Origin: Rothia sp. P100
Lineage (GTDB): Bacteria > Actinomycetota > Actinomycetes > Actinomycetales > Micrococcaceae
DNA length: 64,000 nt
Direction: 5' to 3'
Assembly (NCBI RefSeq): GCF_023712425.1
Contig: NZ_JAMAYG010000002.1
Location: 451,481 to 515,480, forward strand
In this document: positions 8,262 to 17,427 of the stretch, in pieces
Layout: every line of letters starts with the position of its first letter
How positions within the stretch are numbered: the first letter of the stretch is position 1
Position numbers and translations under genes: made by a program
The notes under the pieces: generated by a model
The model's database searches: none
What the model saw: the letters and a program-made list of their open reading frames with translations, nothing else
Told to the model about the DNA's origin: nothing

Positions 8262-9506
8262 TTATAGGTCTGGTAAGAGTTCGCGGGTTACGGCATCTCC
8301 CAGTAACCTTCCCTGTAGCGTTAGTTGCACCCTACCCTCTGATCGGGCTCGGGGCTCAATTAAGCCCTGAGCCTGAAGCCAGTCCAGGGAGCTCTCAATG
8401 TCTTGAGGAGAGCGACTACCGTCAAGTTTGCTGATATGCAGCCCATCAATGACGCGAACCTGCAGCATGATATCTTCGAACCGGCGAGTTTCAGCAGACA
8501 GAACTTCACGTGCAGCTGCCGGGCTCAGCCCTTCTCTCACCTTGTGGGCATAGGGTACCGGGTGCTTCAGGTTCCACCACCGAGTACCGTTGATATGCGA
8601 GTGAGCGCCCGGGCCAATGCCCCACCAATCCTGGTTGCGCCAATAGGCATAGTTGTGACGACTGCGGGTGGCCTCGGTAGTCGAATAGTTTGATACTTCG
8701 TACCAGTGGTAGCCACCAGCGCTAAAGATCTCCTCGGCTGCCAGGTACATATCAGCCATGAGATCATTATCAGGCATCTGGTAGTCTCCACGCCGAATCT
8801 GGGCAGCCAGTTTAGTACCCTCTTCGATGATGAGAGAGTAGGCAGATATATGATCCGGTTGATAGCTCACCGCAGCTTGGGCTGATTCACGCCACTGCTC
8901 AAGGGTCTCCCCGGGAGTTCCGTAAATGAGGTCAACTGATACCTGCAGGCCAGCCTCTTTGGCCCACTGCACCACTTTGGGCACGTTGGCCGGTGTATGG
9001 GTACGGTCAAGAACTTCCAGAACTGAGGGAATAACAGACTGCATACCAAAAGAAACGCGGGTAAAACCACCAGCTCTGAGCTCGAAAAGGTCATCTCTGG
9101 TTACTGAGTCAGGATTAGCTTCAGTGGTGACCTCTGCACCCTTCTGCAACCCAAACAATTCAATGGCCGACTGCAAAACGGTGACCAGGTCTGCTGCCGG
9201 AAGCTTGGTAGGCGTACCACCACCAAAAAAAATCGAATAGAGGGGGCGGTCTGGCACCCCTGACTCCCGCAGGACACGCTGCGCGAACTCAAGCTCTGCC
9301 ACAGCGTCCTGAGCATAGGACCCAAGACCGACGCCGTTACCAAAATCATCGGTGGCATAAGTATTGAAATCGCAGTAGCCGCAGCGCACCGAGCAAAAGG
9401 GCACATGGACATAGAGGCTGAAATCGCGCTCCTCGCACCGAACGGCAGAACCCGCGGGGATTCTGCCGTGTAATGGTGCCGGAGCGCCTATAGGCTGAGC
9501 CGGCAT
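8262..9506 (-). CDS. hemW: Heme chaperone HemW (radical SAM, coproporphyrinogen oxidase-like)
   Basis: HemW is a radical SAM protein of the HemN family that binds and inserts heme. It is commonly annotated as oxygen-independent coproporphyrinogen III oxidase but lacks that activity where tested. The 414-residue product has the cluster motif CSVRCGYC (CX3CX2C) at about 38-45, the GGGTPT motif, and a HemN C-terminal domain. Its ATG shares one base with the lepA stop (TAATG). The lepA-hemW pair is conserved, so the two are probably translationally coupled. Confidence 0.92.
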   Translation of the reverse strand: MPAQPIGAPAPLHGRIPAGSAVRCEERDFSLYVHVPFCSVRCGYCDFNTYATDDFGNGVGLGSYAQDAVAELEFAQRVLRESGVPDRPLYSIFFGGGTPTKLPAADLVTVLQSAIELFGLQKGAEVTTEANPDSVTRDDLFELRAGGFTRVSFGMQSVIPSVLEVLDRTHTPANVPKVVQWAKEAGLQVSVDLIYGTPGETLEQWRESAQAAVSYQPDHISAYSLIIEEGTKLAAQIRRGDYQMPDNDLMADMYLAAEEIFSAGGYHWYEVSNYSTTEATRSRHNYAYWRNQDWWGIGPGAHSHINGTRWWNLKHPVPYAHKVREGLSPAAAREVLSAETRRFEDIMLQVRVIDGLHISKLDGSRSPQDIESSLDWLQAQGLIEPRARSEGRVQLTLQGRLLGDAVTRELLPDL

Positions 9507-11362
9507 TATTTTTTTGCTTTATCCTTCGACTCTTCACCGGAAGACAGCGCTGCGATGAAGGCTTCCTGCGGAACCTCAACACGGCCCACCATCTTCATGC
9601 GCTTCTTGCCTTCCTTCTGCTTCTCCAGCAACTTACGCTTACGCGAAATATCGCCGCCGTAACACTTAGAAAGCACGTCCTTACGCATAGCGCGTATATT
9701 CTCACGAGCAATAATACGAGAACCAATTGCCGCCTGGATGGGCACCTCAAACTGCTGACGAGGGATCAACTCACGCAACTTGCCGGTCATCATCGTGCCG
9801 TAGGAGTAGGCCTTATCCCGGTGGGTGATAGCACTAAAAGCATCGACCTTCTCGCCCTGCAGAAGAATATCTACCTTGACCAGATCGGCTTCTTCTTCTC
9901 CGTCAAACTTCCAGTCAAGTGAGGCATAGCCGCGAGTCTTGGACTTGAGCTGATCAAAGAAGTCGAACACAATCTCGGCTAGGGGCAGGCGGTATCGCAA
10001 CTCAACACGATCCTGAGATAGGTAGTCCATGCCACCCATAGTGCCGCGACGTGACTGACAAAGCTCCATAATCGCACCCACAAATTCGTTAGGAGCGATG
10101 ATGGTGCAGGCAACCATGGGTTCCCTAATGGTGGCTACCTTACCCTCGGGGAACTCACTGGGGTTAGTCACTCGCTGCGAGGTTCCATCCTCAGCCACCA
10201 CGTCATAAATAACGTTAGGAGCCGTTGAAATGAGGTCCAGATTAAACTCGCGCTCCAGGCGCTCGCGCACAATCTCAAGGTGGAGCAGACCCAGGAACCC
10301 ACAGCGGAAACCAAAGCCTAGGGCCGCCGATGTCTCAGGCTCATACACCAGAGCAGCATCGTTAAGCTGGAGCTTATCCAGGGCGTCACGAAGAGCGGGG
10401 TAATCAGAACCGTCAATGGGGAAGAGGCCCGAGAAGACCATGGGCTTGGGGTCCTCATAGCCACCCAGCTCTTCTGTAGCTGACTTCTGAGCCGAAGTGA
10501 CAGTATCACCTACGCGGGACAGACGGACGTCCTTTACGCCCGTGATAAGGTAGCCCACCTCACCAACTGCCAAACCATCGGTTGGTTTGGGCTCAGGTGA
10601 AATAACGCCAATCTCCAACAGCTCGTGTTCAGCACCGGTGGACATCATCTTAATTTTTTGACGGGGGCTGAGCTTTCCGTCCACAACGCGCACATAGGTC
10701 ACTACACCGCGGTAAGAATCGTAGACCGAGTCAAAAATCATGGCGCGGGCAGGTGAATCCGGCTCACCCTGCGGCGCAGGAAGCAGCTCAACAATGCGGT
10801 TGAGTAGATCCTCAACGCCTTCACCGGTCTTACCTGAAACGCGAAGAACCTCATCTGGCTCAACCCCAATGAGGTTGGCAAGTTCTTCAGCATACTTTTC
10901 TGGCTGAGCGGCCGGTAGGTCAATCTTATTGAGCACCGGAATGATAGTGAGATCATTTTCCATGGCCAAGTAGAGGTTGGCCAGGGTCTGAGCTTCAATT
11001 CCCTGCGCGGCGTCCACCAGTAGCAAAGCACCTTCGCAGGCTGCCAGAGAACGAGAGACTTCGTAGGTGAAGTCCACGTGACCCGGAGTATCAATCATAT
11101 TGAGGGCATAGTTGACTCCGTCTACCTCCCAGGGCATGCGCACTGCTTGGGACTTGATGGTAATACCGCGCTCCCGCTCAATATCCATACGATCCAGGTA
11201 CTGAGCCTTCATCTCGCGTGGAGTCACAACCCCCGTTGCCTGAAGCATGCGGTCAGCCAACGTGGACTTACCGTGGTCAATATGCGCGATAATGCAAAAA
11301 TTACGGATAATTTCTGGGTTGGTGGCCGCAGGTTTGGGCGGTTTAGTTGCCAGAGGTGACAA
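9506..11362 (-). CDS. lepA: Elongation factor 4 (LepA)
   Basis: LepA is a translational GTPase that acts on stalled or assembling ribosomes. The 618-residue product has G1 AHIDHGKST at about 28-36, the RGITIKSQ switch, DTPGHVDF, and NKIDLP. Domains II-V follow, with the LepA-specific C-terminus ([22 protein letters not shown]) that resembles a tRNA-like tip. The start is TTG at 11362 with AAAGGA about nine bases upstream. The gene diverges from the MazF-like gene across a roughly 200-bp region in which I see no clear promoter. Confidence 0.97.
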   Translation of the reverse strand: MSPLATKPPKPAATNPEIIRNFCIIAHIDHGKSTLADRMLQATGVVTPREMKAQYLDRMDIERERGITIKSQAVRMPWEVDGVNYALNMIDTPGHVDFTYEVSRSLAACEGALLLVDAAQGIEAQTLANLYLAMENDLTIIPVLNKIDLPAAQPEKYAEELANLIGVEPDEVLRVSGKTGEGVEDLLNRIVELLPAPQGEPDSPARAMIFDSVYDSYRGVVTYVRVVDGKLSPRQKIKMMSTGAEHELLEIGVISPEPKPTDGLAVGEVGYLITGVKDVRLSRVGDTVTSAQKSATEELGGYEDPKPMVFSGLFPIDGSDYPALRDALDKLQLNDAALVYEPETSAALGFGFRCGFLGLLHLEIVRERLEREFNLDLISTAPNVIYDVVAEDGTSQRVTNPSEFPEGKVATIREPMVACTIIAPNEFVGAIMELCQSRRGTMGGMDYLSQDRVELRYRLPLAEIVFDFFDQLKSKTRGYASLDWKFDGEEEADLVKVDILLQGEKVDAFSAITHRDKAYSYGTMMTGKLRELIPRQQFEVPIQAAIGSRIIARENIRAMRKDVLSKCYGGDISRKRKLLEKQKEGKKRMKMVGRVEVPQEAFIAALSSGEESKDKAKK

Positions 11363-11576
11363 GCTGTGGTTCCTTTCACGGCTGGTTACAACACAGTTGC
11401 ACGCATCTGGGGCGGACGCCGGCGCGCAGAGAGTTGGTATAGGTTAGTTAATAAGTTTCCCACATCCAGGGTGACTTTGCACTTTCAACACCTGCCGAGG
11501 TATCTACGAAGAACTCAGGGAGTTTTCAGGTACTTGTATGTGCTATTCACCTATTCTTATAGGTATGAAGATCAAC

Positions 11577-12248
11577 ATGAGAACTATCCAACAGGCCCTC
11601 AATATTGGGCAAAGGGTCTACCGCGAATGGAATAAATACCAAAATAAGAAGGCGCGTGAAACAGCCAGGCAGCAGTCACGCTCCACCAACCAGCCAGCTG
11701 GGTACGCCCCACCCAAAGAAGAGCAAAGTGGCAACTTTGGTAATTTTAGTCGCCAGCAGCAACCCCGCACTGCTCCCCCGGCAAATCCTTATGCACGGTC
11801 TAACCCCTATGCAGACCCAGGTGCTACTTCTGGCTCCACCTCTGGGAGCTGGCAAGCAGGAGGATACCCCGGGGACTACTTTGGTAGCCTACCTTTTGAT
11901 TACTCACCTGTTCCGGACGGCAAAGCTGACCCCGGTGAGGTTGTGTGGGCCTGGGTTCCCTTTGAAGAGGATTACCAGCAGGGCAAAGATCGCCCGGTTG
12001 TGATTGTTGGTCGCGAGGGAGACTACCTTTTGGCTCTCATGTTAACCAGCAAAGACCACAACAATGCGGTGAACAAGGCTTCGAACTACATAGATATCGG
12101 TAGCGGAGTCTGGGATAAGGAAGGTCGCGCTTCGGAAGTGAAGCTGGACCGCGTAATTCGCCTGAATTCTGATGGAATCCGCCGCGAGGGCGCCATCATG
12201 CCCCGTGAAACCTTCGACCTCGTCTCCAACGCTTACCGTCAGCTTTAA
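11577..12248 (+). CDS. PemK/MazF-fold protein with a long disordered N-terminal region
   Basis: The C-terminal half (about 120 residues) follows the MazF/PemK plan: GEVVWAWVPFEE, then GKDRPVVIVG, then LALMLTSKD, then SEVKLDRVIRL. The arginine and threonine that line the MazF active site (R of DRPV, T of LTSK) are kept. The first ~100 residues are rich in Gln, Pro, Ser, Gly and Asn, with NPYARSNPYADP repeats, and look disordered. No antitoxin gene is adjacent. The start could be 11538, 11565 or 11577. I chose 11577 because a purine-rich GAAG lies six bases upstream, but this is weak. RNase activity is not shown by the sequence. Confidence 0.72.
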   Translation: MRTIQQALNIGQRVYREWNKYQNKKARETARQQSRSTNQPAGYAPPKEEQSGNFGNFSRQQQPRTAPPANPYARSNPYADPGATSGSTSGSWQAGGYPGDYFGSLPFDYSPVPDGKADPGEVVWAWVPFEEDYQQGKDRPVVIVGREGDYLLALMLTSKDHNNAVNKASNYIDIGSGVWDKEGRASEVKLDRVIRLNSDGIRREGAIMPRETFDLVSNAYRQL

Positions 12249-12321
12249 ACCGGAGTTCTAAATGTTGCCCGCATCTCTGCCCAAGATGAGGGTAAGCCTG
12301 TTAGAGTTAATCCTTGTGTGT

Positions 12322-12400
12322 CCGATGGTCATCGGGCACTGCTGTTCGATTGCCATAGGCATCCCCACGCCGCTCAGTCGATGATCGAACAGCGAAGCCC
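12322..12400 (+). promoter_or_regulatory. Structured 5' leader of rpsT
   Basis: Two hairpins lie upstream of the S20 start. CCGATG (12322-12327) pairs with CATCGG (12330-12335). GCTGTTCGAT (12341-12350) pairs perfectly with ATCGAACAGC (12384-12393), and the stem can be extended by GGGC/GCCC across a 3-nt internal loop. The loop also holds a GC-rich stretch. A TAGAGT box at 12303 is a possible -10. Autoregulation by S20 is known in E. coli and is only inferred here. Confidence 0.5.
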
Positions 12401-12439
12401 TCACCGACCAATTAGACAAAAACAGAAAGTTTTTACACC

Positions 12440-12703
12440 GTGGCTAACATTAAGTCTCAGAAAAAGCGTATCCTCACCAACGAAAAGGCTCGTCTGCGTA
12501 ACAACGCAATCAAGTCCGACCTCAAGACCAGCCTACGCCGCGTCAACGAGGCAGTTGAGGCGCAGGACGCAGCAGCAGCAACCGATGCTCTGCGCACTGC
12601 AAGCCGTAAGCTTGACAAGGCTGTTTCCAAGGGTGTTCTTCACAAGAAGAACGCTGCAAACAAGAAGTCAGGCCTCGCAGCTCGCGTAAACAAACTTTCC
12701 TAA
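12440..12703 (+). CDS. rpsT: 30S ribosomal protein S20
   Basis: S20 is an 87-residue, Lys/Ala-rich primary binder of 16S rRNA 5' and 3' minor domains. The sequence begins [20 protein letters not shown], the family signature. The GTG start at 12440 has only AGAAAG about ten bases upstream, so initiation looks weak. That fits a translationally controlled gene. A 19-bp terminator follows 48 nt after the stop. Gene order with lepA and holA is conserved. Confidence 0.97.
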   Translation: MANIKSQKKRILTNEKARLRNNAIKSDLKTSLRRVNEAVEAQDAAAATDALRTASRKLDKAVSKGVLHKKNAANKKSGLAARVNKLS

Positions 12704-12750
12704 TTTTTCTCTGCCAGCCCCTCTAGCTGGCTGTCTATTTAGCGAAGTGA

Positions 12751-12793
12751 CACGTTGCCCCGCTGACCATTCACTGGTCAGCGGGGCAACGTG
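12751..12793. terminator. Intrinsic terminator between rpsT and holA
   Basis: A perfect 19-bp inverted repeat (12751-12769 with 12775-12793) encloses a 5-nt loop TTCAC. It sits between convergent rpsT and holA and could serve both strands. Only short T-runs flank it. Confidence 0.88.
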
Positions 12794-12819
12794 CTTTAAG
12801 TTTAGGATGATAATTCTTT

Positions 12820-13824
12820 CTAATGATGCTGGGAGGCACGGGAAACAGCAAGCACTGCTTTTCCCAGGGGATAGAGAGCGTCAAGGTTCTCCCCCTTGAG
12901 TGCAGCGTCAGTGTCAGCCAAAACCTGCATAATAGCCGCGATATCCTCAACCGAGTAGCGTCGTGAATCCCGAATGGCTACTTCGACCTGCCAGGGCGCC
13001 ATTTTGAGATTACTGGCTAGCTGCTGAGCGCTCCCCCGAATGCCGTGAACTTTAGCTATATTGCGCATACGCAAAGCTAGTGCGCCCAGCATAGGGATAG
13101 GGTCACTACCGGTGTCTAGAGCCTGACGGAGCAGCTTAACAGCGTCTCTACTATTACCCGCCACAGCAGCGTCGCTCACCTTAAAGGCGGTCACTTCAGT
13201 ACGTCCACCGTAGTAACGGTCAACAACTGAGATATCAATGGTATCGGGGCCATCTGCATGCAGTTGCCGGCAGGATGAAGCTAGTTCCGCTGTATCAGAA
13301 GTTGCTTGCGCTAGAGCCTGTGCAGCCTCGGCAGTAATCTTTTTGCCCAGTGCTCTAAACTCATAGAGCACAAAGTCTGTCTTATCTTTTTCGGTTTTCA
13401 GCGGCTTGCATTCGACCAGGGGGAAGGCGCGGGAAGCTCGAACGGTGTCAATCAGCTTCTTACCGCGGTTACCGCCGCTATGACTTAATACCACAACAGC
13501 CGTTGAGGAGGGGTTCTGGGCATAGTCGAGAGCATCGATGAGAAAAACGTCGCTCATCTGGGCTACATTCTCAATCTCAACGATTTTAGGTTCGTCAAAA
13601 AGGGAAGGGCTGGTGATGACGGTGAGCTGGCCGCTCCTGTAATCCTTAGCGGACAAGGTAGCTAGTTCATAACCACCTTCACGCTCCTGATACAGTTCCC
13701 GCAGTCGTTCCTTAGCACGTTGAGCAAAGTAGTCATCTGACCCGTAGAGCAGGATCAACGGTGCCAGTTCTACTGTTCTCCAGCCGTTAGCGTGGCCGGT
13801 ATTTGCTCGTGATGTGCGTGCCAT
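12820..13824 (-). CDS. holA: DNA polymerase III subunit delta
   Basis: HolA is the clamp-loader delta subunit that opens the beta sliding clamp. The 334-residue product starts its AAA+-like domain with LILLYGSDDYFAQRAKERL, has the SLFDEPKIVEIEN strand and the helical C-terminal collar (WQVEVAIRDSRRYSVEDIA). As usual for delta, there is no functional Walker A. The ATG at 13824 has AGGAGG three to four bases upstream. An in-frame ATG at 13866 would add 14 residues. The gene follows the comEC pair with a 56-nt gap. Confidence 0.9.
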   Translation of the reverse strand: MARTSRANTGHANGWRTVELAPLILLYGSDDYFAQRAKERLRELYQEREGGYELATLSAKDYRSGQLTVITSPSLFDEPKIVEIENVAQMSDVFLIDALDYAQNPSSTAVVVLSHSGGNRGKKLIDTVRASRAFPLVECKPLKTEKDKTDFVLYEFRALGKKITAEAAQALAQATSDTAELASSCRQLHADGPDTIDISVVDRYYGGRTEVTAFKVSDAAVAGNSRDAVKLLRQALDTGSDPIPMLGALALRMRNIAKVHGIRGSAQQLASNLKMAPWQVEVAIRDSRRYSVEDIAAIMQVLADTDAALKGENLDALYPLGKAVLAVSRASQHH

Positions 13825-13880
13825 GTGCCTCCTTAGGTGCCCTCCTATTCTGGCAGACTTTTTCATTCTCTGCAGAGCAT

Positions 13881-14771
13881 CTATTGCCCCTCTAGGGTTA
13901 CTACAATTTCATGATCTCGTTGTTCCAGTGCGATGCTGCCGCTTTGGTCAGTCCTGACTACAGACACCCCGTGTTGCTTTAGGTAGTCCGTGATGACTTG
14001 ATGAGGGTGGCCGTAGTCATTACCCCGCCCTGCGCTAATCAGCGCCAGGGCTGGGTTTGTTGCACCGATGAGCTGGGTGCCGCTTCCTCGAGATCCATGG
14101 TGCGCTACTTTCAGGATGCTAGCTTCTAGATTCTCTGGCTTCGGGAGGAGACGACCGGCGGCTGCCTCTTCAAGGTCACCCGTTGTTAAAACTGTCAGTG
14201 GTTGCTCCCCACCAACACGAAAGTGCAGAACTAGCGAACTGTTATTAACCAAAGCACTGCTGCCCTTCTCCCCCGGTACCCTATCGAGGCTATCTGGCGG
14301 CCACAATACTCTGACCTCAGCATCCGTGCCTAAGGAAAGCTCTGGGATGTATTCATCTGAACTGGCTAACTGTGTCAATTCAATGCCCTGAGGCACTTGG
14401 GCAGGGTCAAAATGTGCTGACGTAAAAAGGCGAGCTATGGGGTAGCTTTCCGCCAGCTCGTTTAGGGCGCCATAGTGGTCACGGTGCTGGTGGGTTATGA
14501 ACACAGCGTCTAGCCTCTCAACCTGGGCCCACTCTAGGCAGGCTTCTAAATCGCTGTAGCTATCCCCCGTATCAATAAGGGAGACCTGGTCTTCCACGGT
14601 ACGCACCAGGTGGGCGTCCCCTTGACCGACATCGCAGGTAATCCACTGCCAACCGTCCGGCGCCTGGGCAGAACTCGTCTTCTGGTTGAAGAGGCTCAGT
14701 GCAAGGACACAGAGTAAAAGACAAACTGAAATGATGAGTCTGCGGCGGTCTTGGGGCGATGTTGCGCTCAC
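13881..14771 (-). CDS. ComEC-type metallo-beta-lactamase-fold protein (separate gene)
   Basis: The 296-residue protein has a single N-terminal hydrophobic segment (about 10-30, LIISVCLLLCVLALSLFN) followed by a metallo-beta-lactamase fold: DVGQGDAHLV, THQHRDHYGAL (HxHxDH zinc site), TTGDLE and KVAHHGSRGSGT. These are the features of the extracellular C-terminal nuclease domain of ComEC/Rec2, which is normally fused to the channel protein. Here it starts with GTG overlapping the comEC stop by four bases (GTGA). It probably degrades the non-transported strand during DNA uptake. Its own membrane anchor replaces the covalent link. Confidence 0.85.
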   Translation of the reverse strand: MSATSPQDRRRLIISVCLLLCVLALSLFNQKTSSAQAPDGWQWITCDVGQGDAHLVRTVEDQVSLIDTGDSYSDLEACLEWAQVERLDAVFITHQHRDHYGALNELAESYPIARLFTSAHFDPAQVPQGIELTQLASSDEYIPELSLGTDAEVRVLWPPDSLDRVPGEKGSSALVNNSSLVLHFRVGGEQPLTVLTTGDLEEAAAGRLLPKPENLEASILKVAHHGSRGSGTQLIGATNPALALISAGRGNDYGHPHQVITDYLKQHGVSVVRTDQSGSIALEQRDHEIVVTLEGQ

Positions 14772-16351
14772 TTTCTGCTTACCTGCTTTGACAGGATTGG
14801 CTGGCGAACTGGTGGCGGTCTGTTGAGTCTGCTATCTGCGACTATGATTCCCGCCGTGAAAAGGGCAACCAGGGTAGTGCTGACCGCAACTGTCTGTGGG
14901 CTAGCTGGCAGGGCTACGGAGCTTGCAGGCAGGTGGGTAACCCAAGAGGCCACTGCGTGCACACTGCCCGCTAGTAGCTCACCAGCCCAGAAGAGAAAGG
15001 ACACGAGGAAGCTAGCCCAAGGGCCTAGAGCCGCACCGATGAGGAGAAGGAGCCCCACGAAGGTTAGGGGGGCAACCATCGGAGCTACCAGTACATTAGC
15101 TAGCACGGTGTAGGGGTAGACGGCATCGGACAGCAAGAGAATGAGCGGTGCGCACCAGAGCGCTGCTGAGAGTGGAATGGCAATGACGTCTGCTAGAATT
15201 CCGGGCAAGAATTTGGAGGCCAACCTGCGTAGTGCTGGCGCCAGGAAGAGTAGGGAGGCAGTGGCGATGACAGAGAGGGCGAACCCATAGTTACTGGCTA
15301 GTTCTGGAGAGAGGACCAGCAGAACTAAAAGACAGGTGCACAGGGCTGTTACGCGATGAGCACCGTGCCCAAGCACCATACCTAAGCCGCCCAAAATACC
15401 CATGACCCAAGCTCTGAGGACTGAACCGTCCAACCCAACCAAGCCGACATAAACGGTAGCGGAAATCAGACCAATAAGAACCAGTGCGTAACGATTAATA
15501 CGAATTTTTTGCGCAAGACGGTAAGAGACCACAAATACTAAGGAGATATTAGCCCCCGATACAGCGGTCAAGTGGGTTAGCCCCGCTACCCGCATCCTGT
15601 GAACAGCCTCAGCACTGAGGGATGAGTCATCACCGTAAGCCATCCCGAGAAGCAACCCGGCAGCGTCCCTTCCTACCTCCTGCACAACCCGCTCCCTGAC
15701 CATAGTCTTGTGACCGTAAACGGGAGGCGGTGGTACATCAGTGCTTTGGGAGTAAAGTCCTCCTTTGACACGGTAGTAGCTACCATCAACGGTGAGGGTG
15801 CCCACCCCTGTTACCTCGCTGCCGGCTTCAAAGCGGCTATCGGTAAAAATACTCAGGGTTAGAAACTGGTCAAGAATCTGCCCCCGGTATTCGAGCTCCC
15901 CTATTCGCACTTGTGTCAATGAATCGCCGTAAGCACTGGGAGAGGATGCGAGAACGGAACCGGAGAATCGAACTCCTTGGCCATTGGCCGCGTCCAGGAA
16001 GTCCCAGCGCTCCTGGTAACCACGAGCGGTAATGAGAGCGCCCTGGATGCAAGCAAGGAGTAAACAAAGCATCAGGACACCTAACAGCGGTTGCAGTCTG
16101 GACCGCCACGAAATAGGCGCCGAGTTTTTGGCCAGTGGCAGAAGAGCTGTTGTTGCAGCTAAGAAGCCCAGACTTAAAAGCGCTGCCCTACTACCGCTCA
16201 GAATCCATATAAGGGTAAAAGCCCAAACACAGGTGGATGGGGCCAGCAACCGTGCGTCCAACAGACGAGGTAATTCTCTGAGGTGAAGCTGTCTGTCTCT
16301 ATCAGAGAGCCAGTATTCCTTAAAGCGCTCCGATCCCCGTACAGCCTTCAT
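14768..16351 (-). CDS. comEC: ComEC/Rec2 competence channel, membrane domain only
   Basis: This 527-residue polytopic protein has an N-terminal DUF4131 region, then the Competence domain with GLTHLTAVSGANISLV (about 265-280) and numerous hydrophobic helices to the end. It forms the inner-membrane pore that imports single-stranded DNA. Full ComEC proteins continue into a metallo-beta-lactamase domain. Here the frame ends after the membrane part, and that domain is the next gene in the -1 frame. The ATG overlaps the comEA stop by four bases. No slippery heptamer is visible at the junction. Confidence 0.88.
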   Translation of the reverse strand: MKAVRGSERFKEYWLSDRDRQLHLRELPRLLDARLLAPSTCVWAFTLIWILSGSRAALLSLGFLAATTALLPLAKNSAPISWRSRLQPLLGVLMLCLLLACIQGALITARGYQERWDFLDAANGQGVRFSGSVLASSPSAYGDSLTQVRIGELEYRGQILDQFLTLSIFTDSRFEAGSEVTGVGTLTVDGSYYRVKGGLYSQSTDVPPPPVYGHKTMVRERVVQEVGRDAAGLLLGMAYGDDSSLSAEAVHRMRVAGLTHLTAVSGANISLVFVVSYRLAQKIRINRYALVLIGLISATVYVGLVGLDGSVLRAWVMGILGGLGMVLGHGAHRVTALCTCLLVLLVLSPELASNYGFALSVIATASLLFLAPALRRLASKFLPGILADVIAIPLSAALWCAPLILLLSDAVYPYTVLANVLVAPMVAPLTFVGLLLLIGAALGPWASFLVSFLFWAGELLAGSVHAVASWVTHLPASSVALPASPQTVAVSTTLVALFTAGIIVADSRLNRPPPVRQPILSKQVSRK

Positions 16352-17250
16352 AGTGTCACCAAATCTCTGAGATTTTCCATGGTTGCCGGCCCGATTCCCG
16401 AGACCTGGTCCAGCTCTTCGATGTTTTTAAACCCGCCGTGCTCCTCGCGCCAGCTAATAATATTTGAAGCAAGCACCGGACCGACCTTTGGAAGGGTTTG
16501 TAACTCTTCTTCGGTCGCGGTATTGAGGTTGACCAGGACGTTGGCACCACCAGTAGAAACCTGCCCGGGCGCTGCCCCACCGTCGGTGAGCCCTGTTGCA
16601 CTCTGAAGTGGGGCTTCACCGGAAGTTGGGAGGTAGATTTTCACCCCGTCAGAGAGCTTATCTGCCAGGTTTACCGCCCCTGTCTCAGCTTCGGGAAGGG
16701 CGCCGCCAGCCACCTGAACCGCATCGTTCACGCGACTATCGGGAGGAAGAGTATAAACACCCGGAGCGGCAACAGCACCGTCTACATGGACCGTCAGAGA
16801 CTCTTGTGGGGCAGGGCTCAAAGACTCCTGCGTCGCTGAGCCACTAGGATATTGGGAAGAGGAGGGAGCAGAGGTAGAGCCGGTTGAAGAAGGAAGCGCG
16901 AGTGACACCGTTTCAGTTTGGCCAGGAAGGGAACCTTTAATCGTTGTCCAGAGCGTCAACAGGGTAAGTAAGACCGCCACGGTGGCAATGAGCCCACTGG
17001 GAATTTTCCACCGTATGAGGTGTTGATCTGGTGAAGAAGAATGATGAGGGTTTGCTTCTAGCGTTTCCTTAAGGAGGGCGCGGCTACGTTGAGCCGATGA
17101 TGTGTCTACCCTTGCCCGCTGAGAACCGTAGCGGCGGCTCGTTAGTAGGCGGTCTGTCTCTAGGTCACCTAAAGACTCCTGCGGTCCTATGCTCTCAGCA
17201 GCATCATGTAGGATCCAGCCTGAACCATCTTCTCGCCTGCCATGTTTCAT
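16348..17250 (-). CDS. comEA: ComEA family competence DNA receptor
   Basis: ComEA binds double-stranded DNA at the cell surface and hands it to ComEC. The 300-residue product has a cytoplasmic N-terminus of about 80 residues and one membrane helix near 85-108 (GLIATVAVLLTLLTLW). A Ser/Thr/Pro-rich linker and an SLBB domain (HVDGAVAAPGVYTL) come next. The C-terminus holds tandem helix-hairpin-helix motifs (VNLNTATEEELQTLPKVG, then GIGPATMENL). The first gene of the comEA-comEC-MBL-holA series, it overlaps comEC by ATGA. Upstream, 17251-17427 shows no clear promoter. Confidence 0.93.
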   Translation of the reverse strand: MKHGRREDGSGWILHDAAESIGPQESLGDLETDRLLTSRRYGSQRARVDTSSAQRSRALLKETLEANPHHSSSPDQHLIRWKIPSGLIATVAVLLTLLTLWTTIKGSLPGQTETVSLALPSSTGSTSAPSSSQYPSGSATQESLSPAPQESLTVHVDGAVAAPGVYTLPPDSRVNDAVQVAGGALPEAETGAVNLADKLSDGVKIYLPTSGEAPLQSATGLTDGGAAPGQVSTGGANVLVNLNTATEEELQTLPKVGPVLASNIISWREEHGGFKNIEELDQVSGIGPATMENLRDLVTL

Positions 17251-17427
17251 GACCCCAGGATAAGCACGGGCGTAAGCCCTGAACTCTAGAACGAGGATCT
17301 GTGGATAAGAGCCACTCGGCTGAGAGCTAATGTATCTCGCCAGTTCCCACCCACCTCGGTGAACCTGAGACGAGTCTTTAACCGGTCAGCTACATTCTAT
17401 CCACAGTCTGATTCACCGATGTAGGGG

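Noticed and set aside
11554..11565. 12-mer TTCTTATAGGTA shared with 29271-29282
   Set aside because: Repeats of 12 nt are expected by chance many times in 64 kb. The contexts differ.
11605..12003. Overlapping plus-strand frame within the MazF-like gene
   Set aside because: It is a shifted frame over the low-complexity N-terminal region and ends within the MazF domain without any motif.
14765..14775. Programmed -1 frameshift joining comEC and the MBL gene
   Set aside because: The junction reads AGAAAGTGAGC, with no slippery XXXYYYZ heptamer and no obvious downstream stem. A GTGA coupled overlap explains it.
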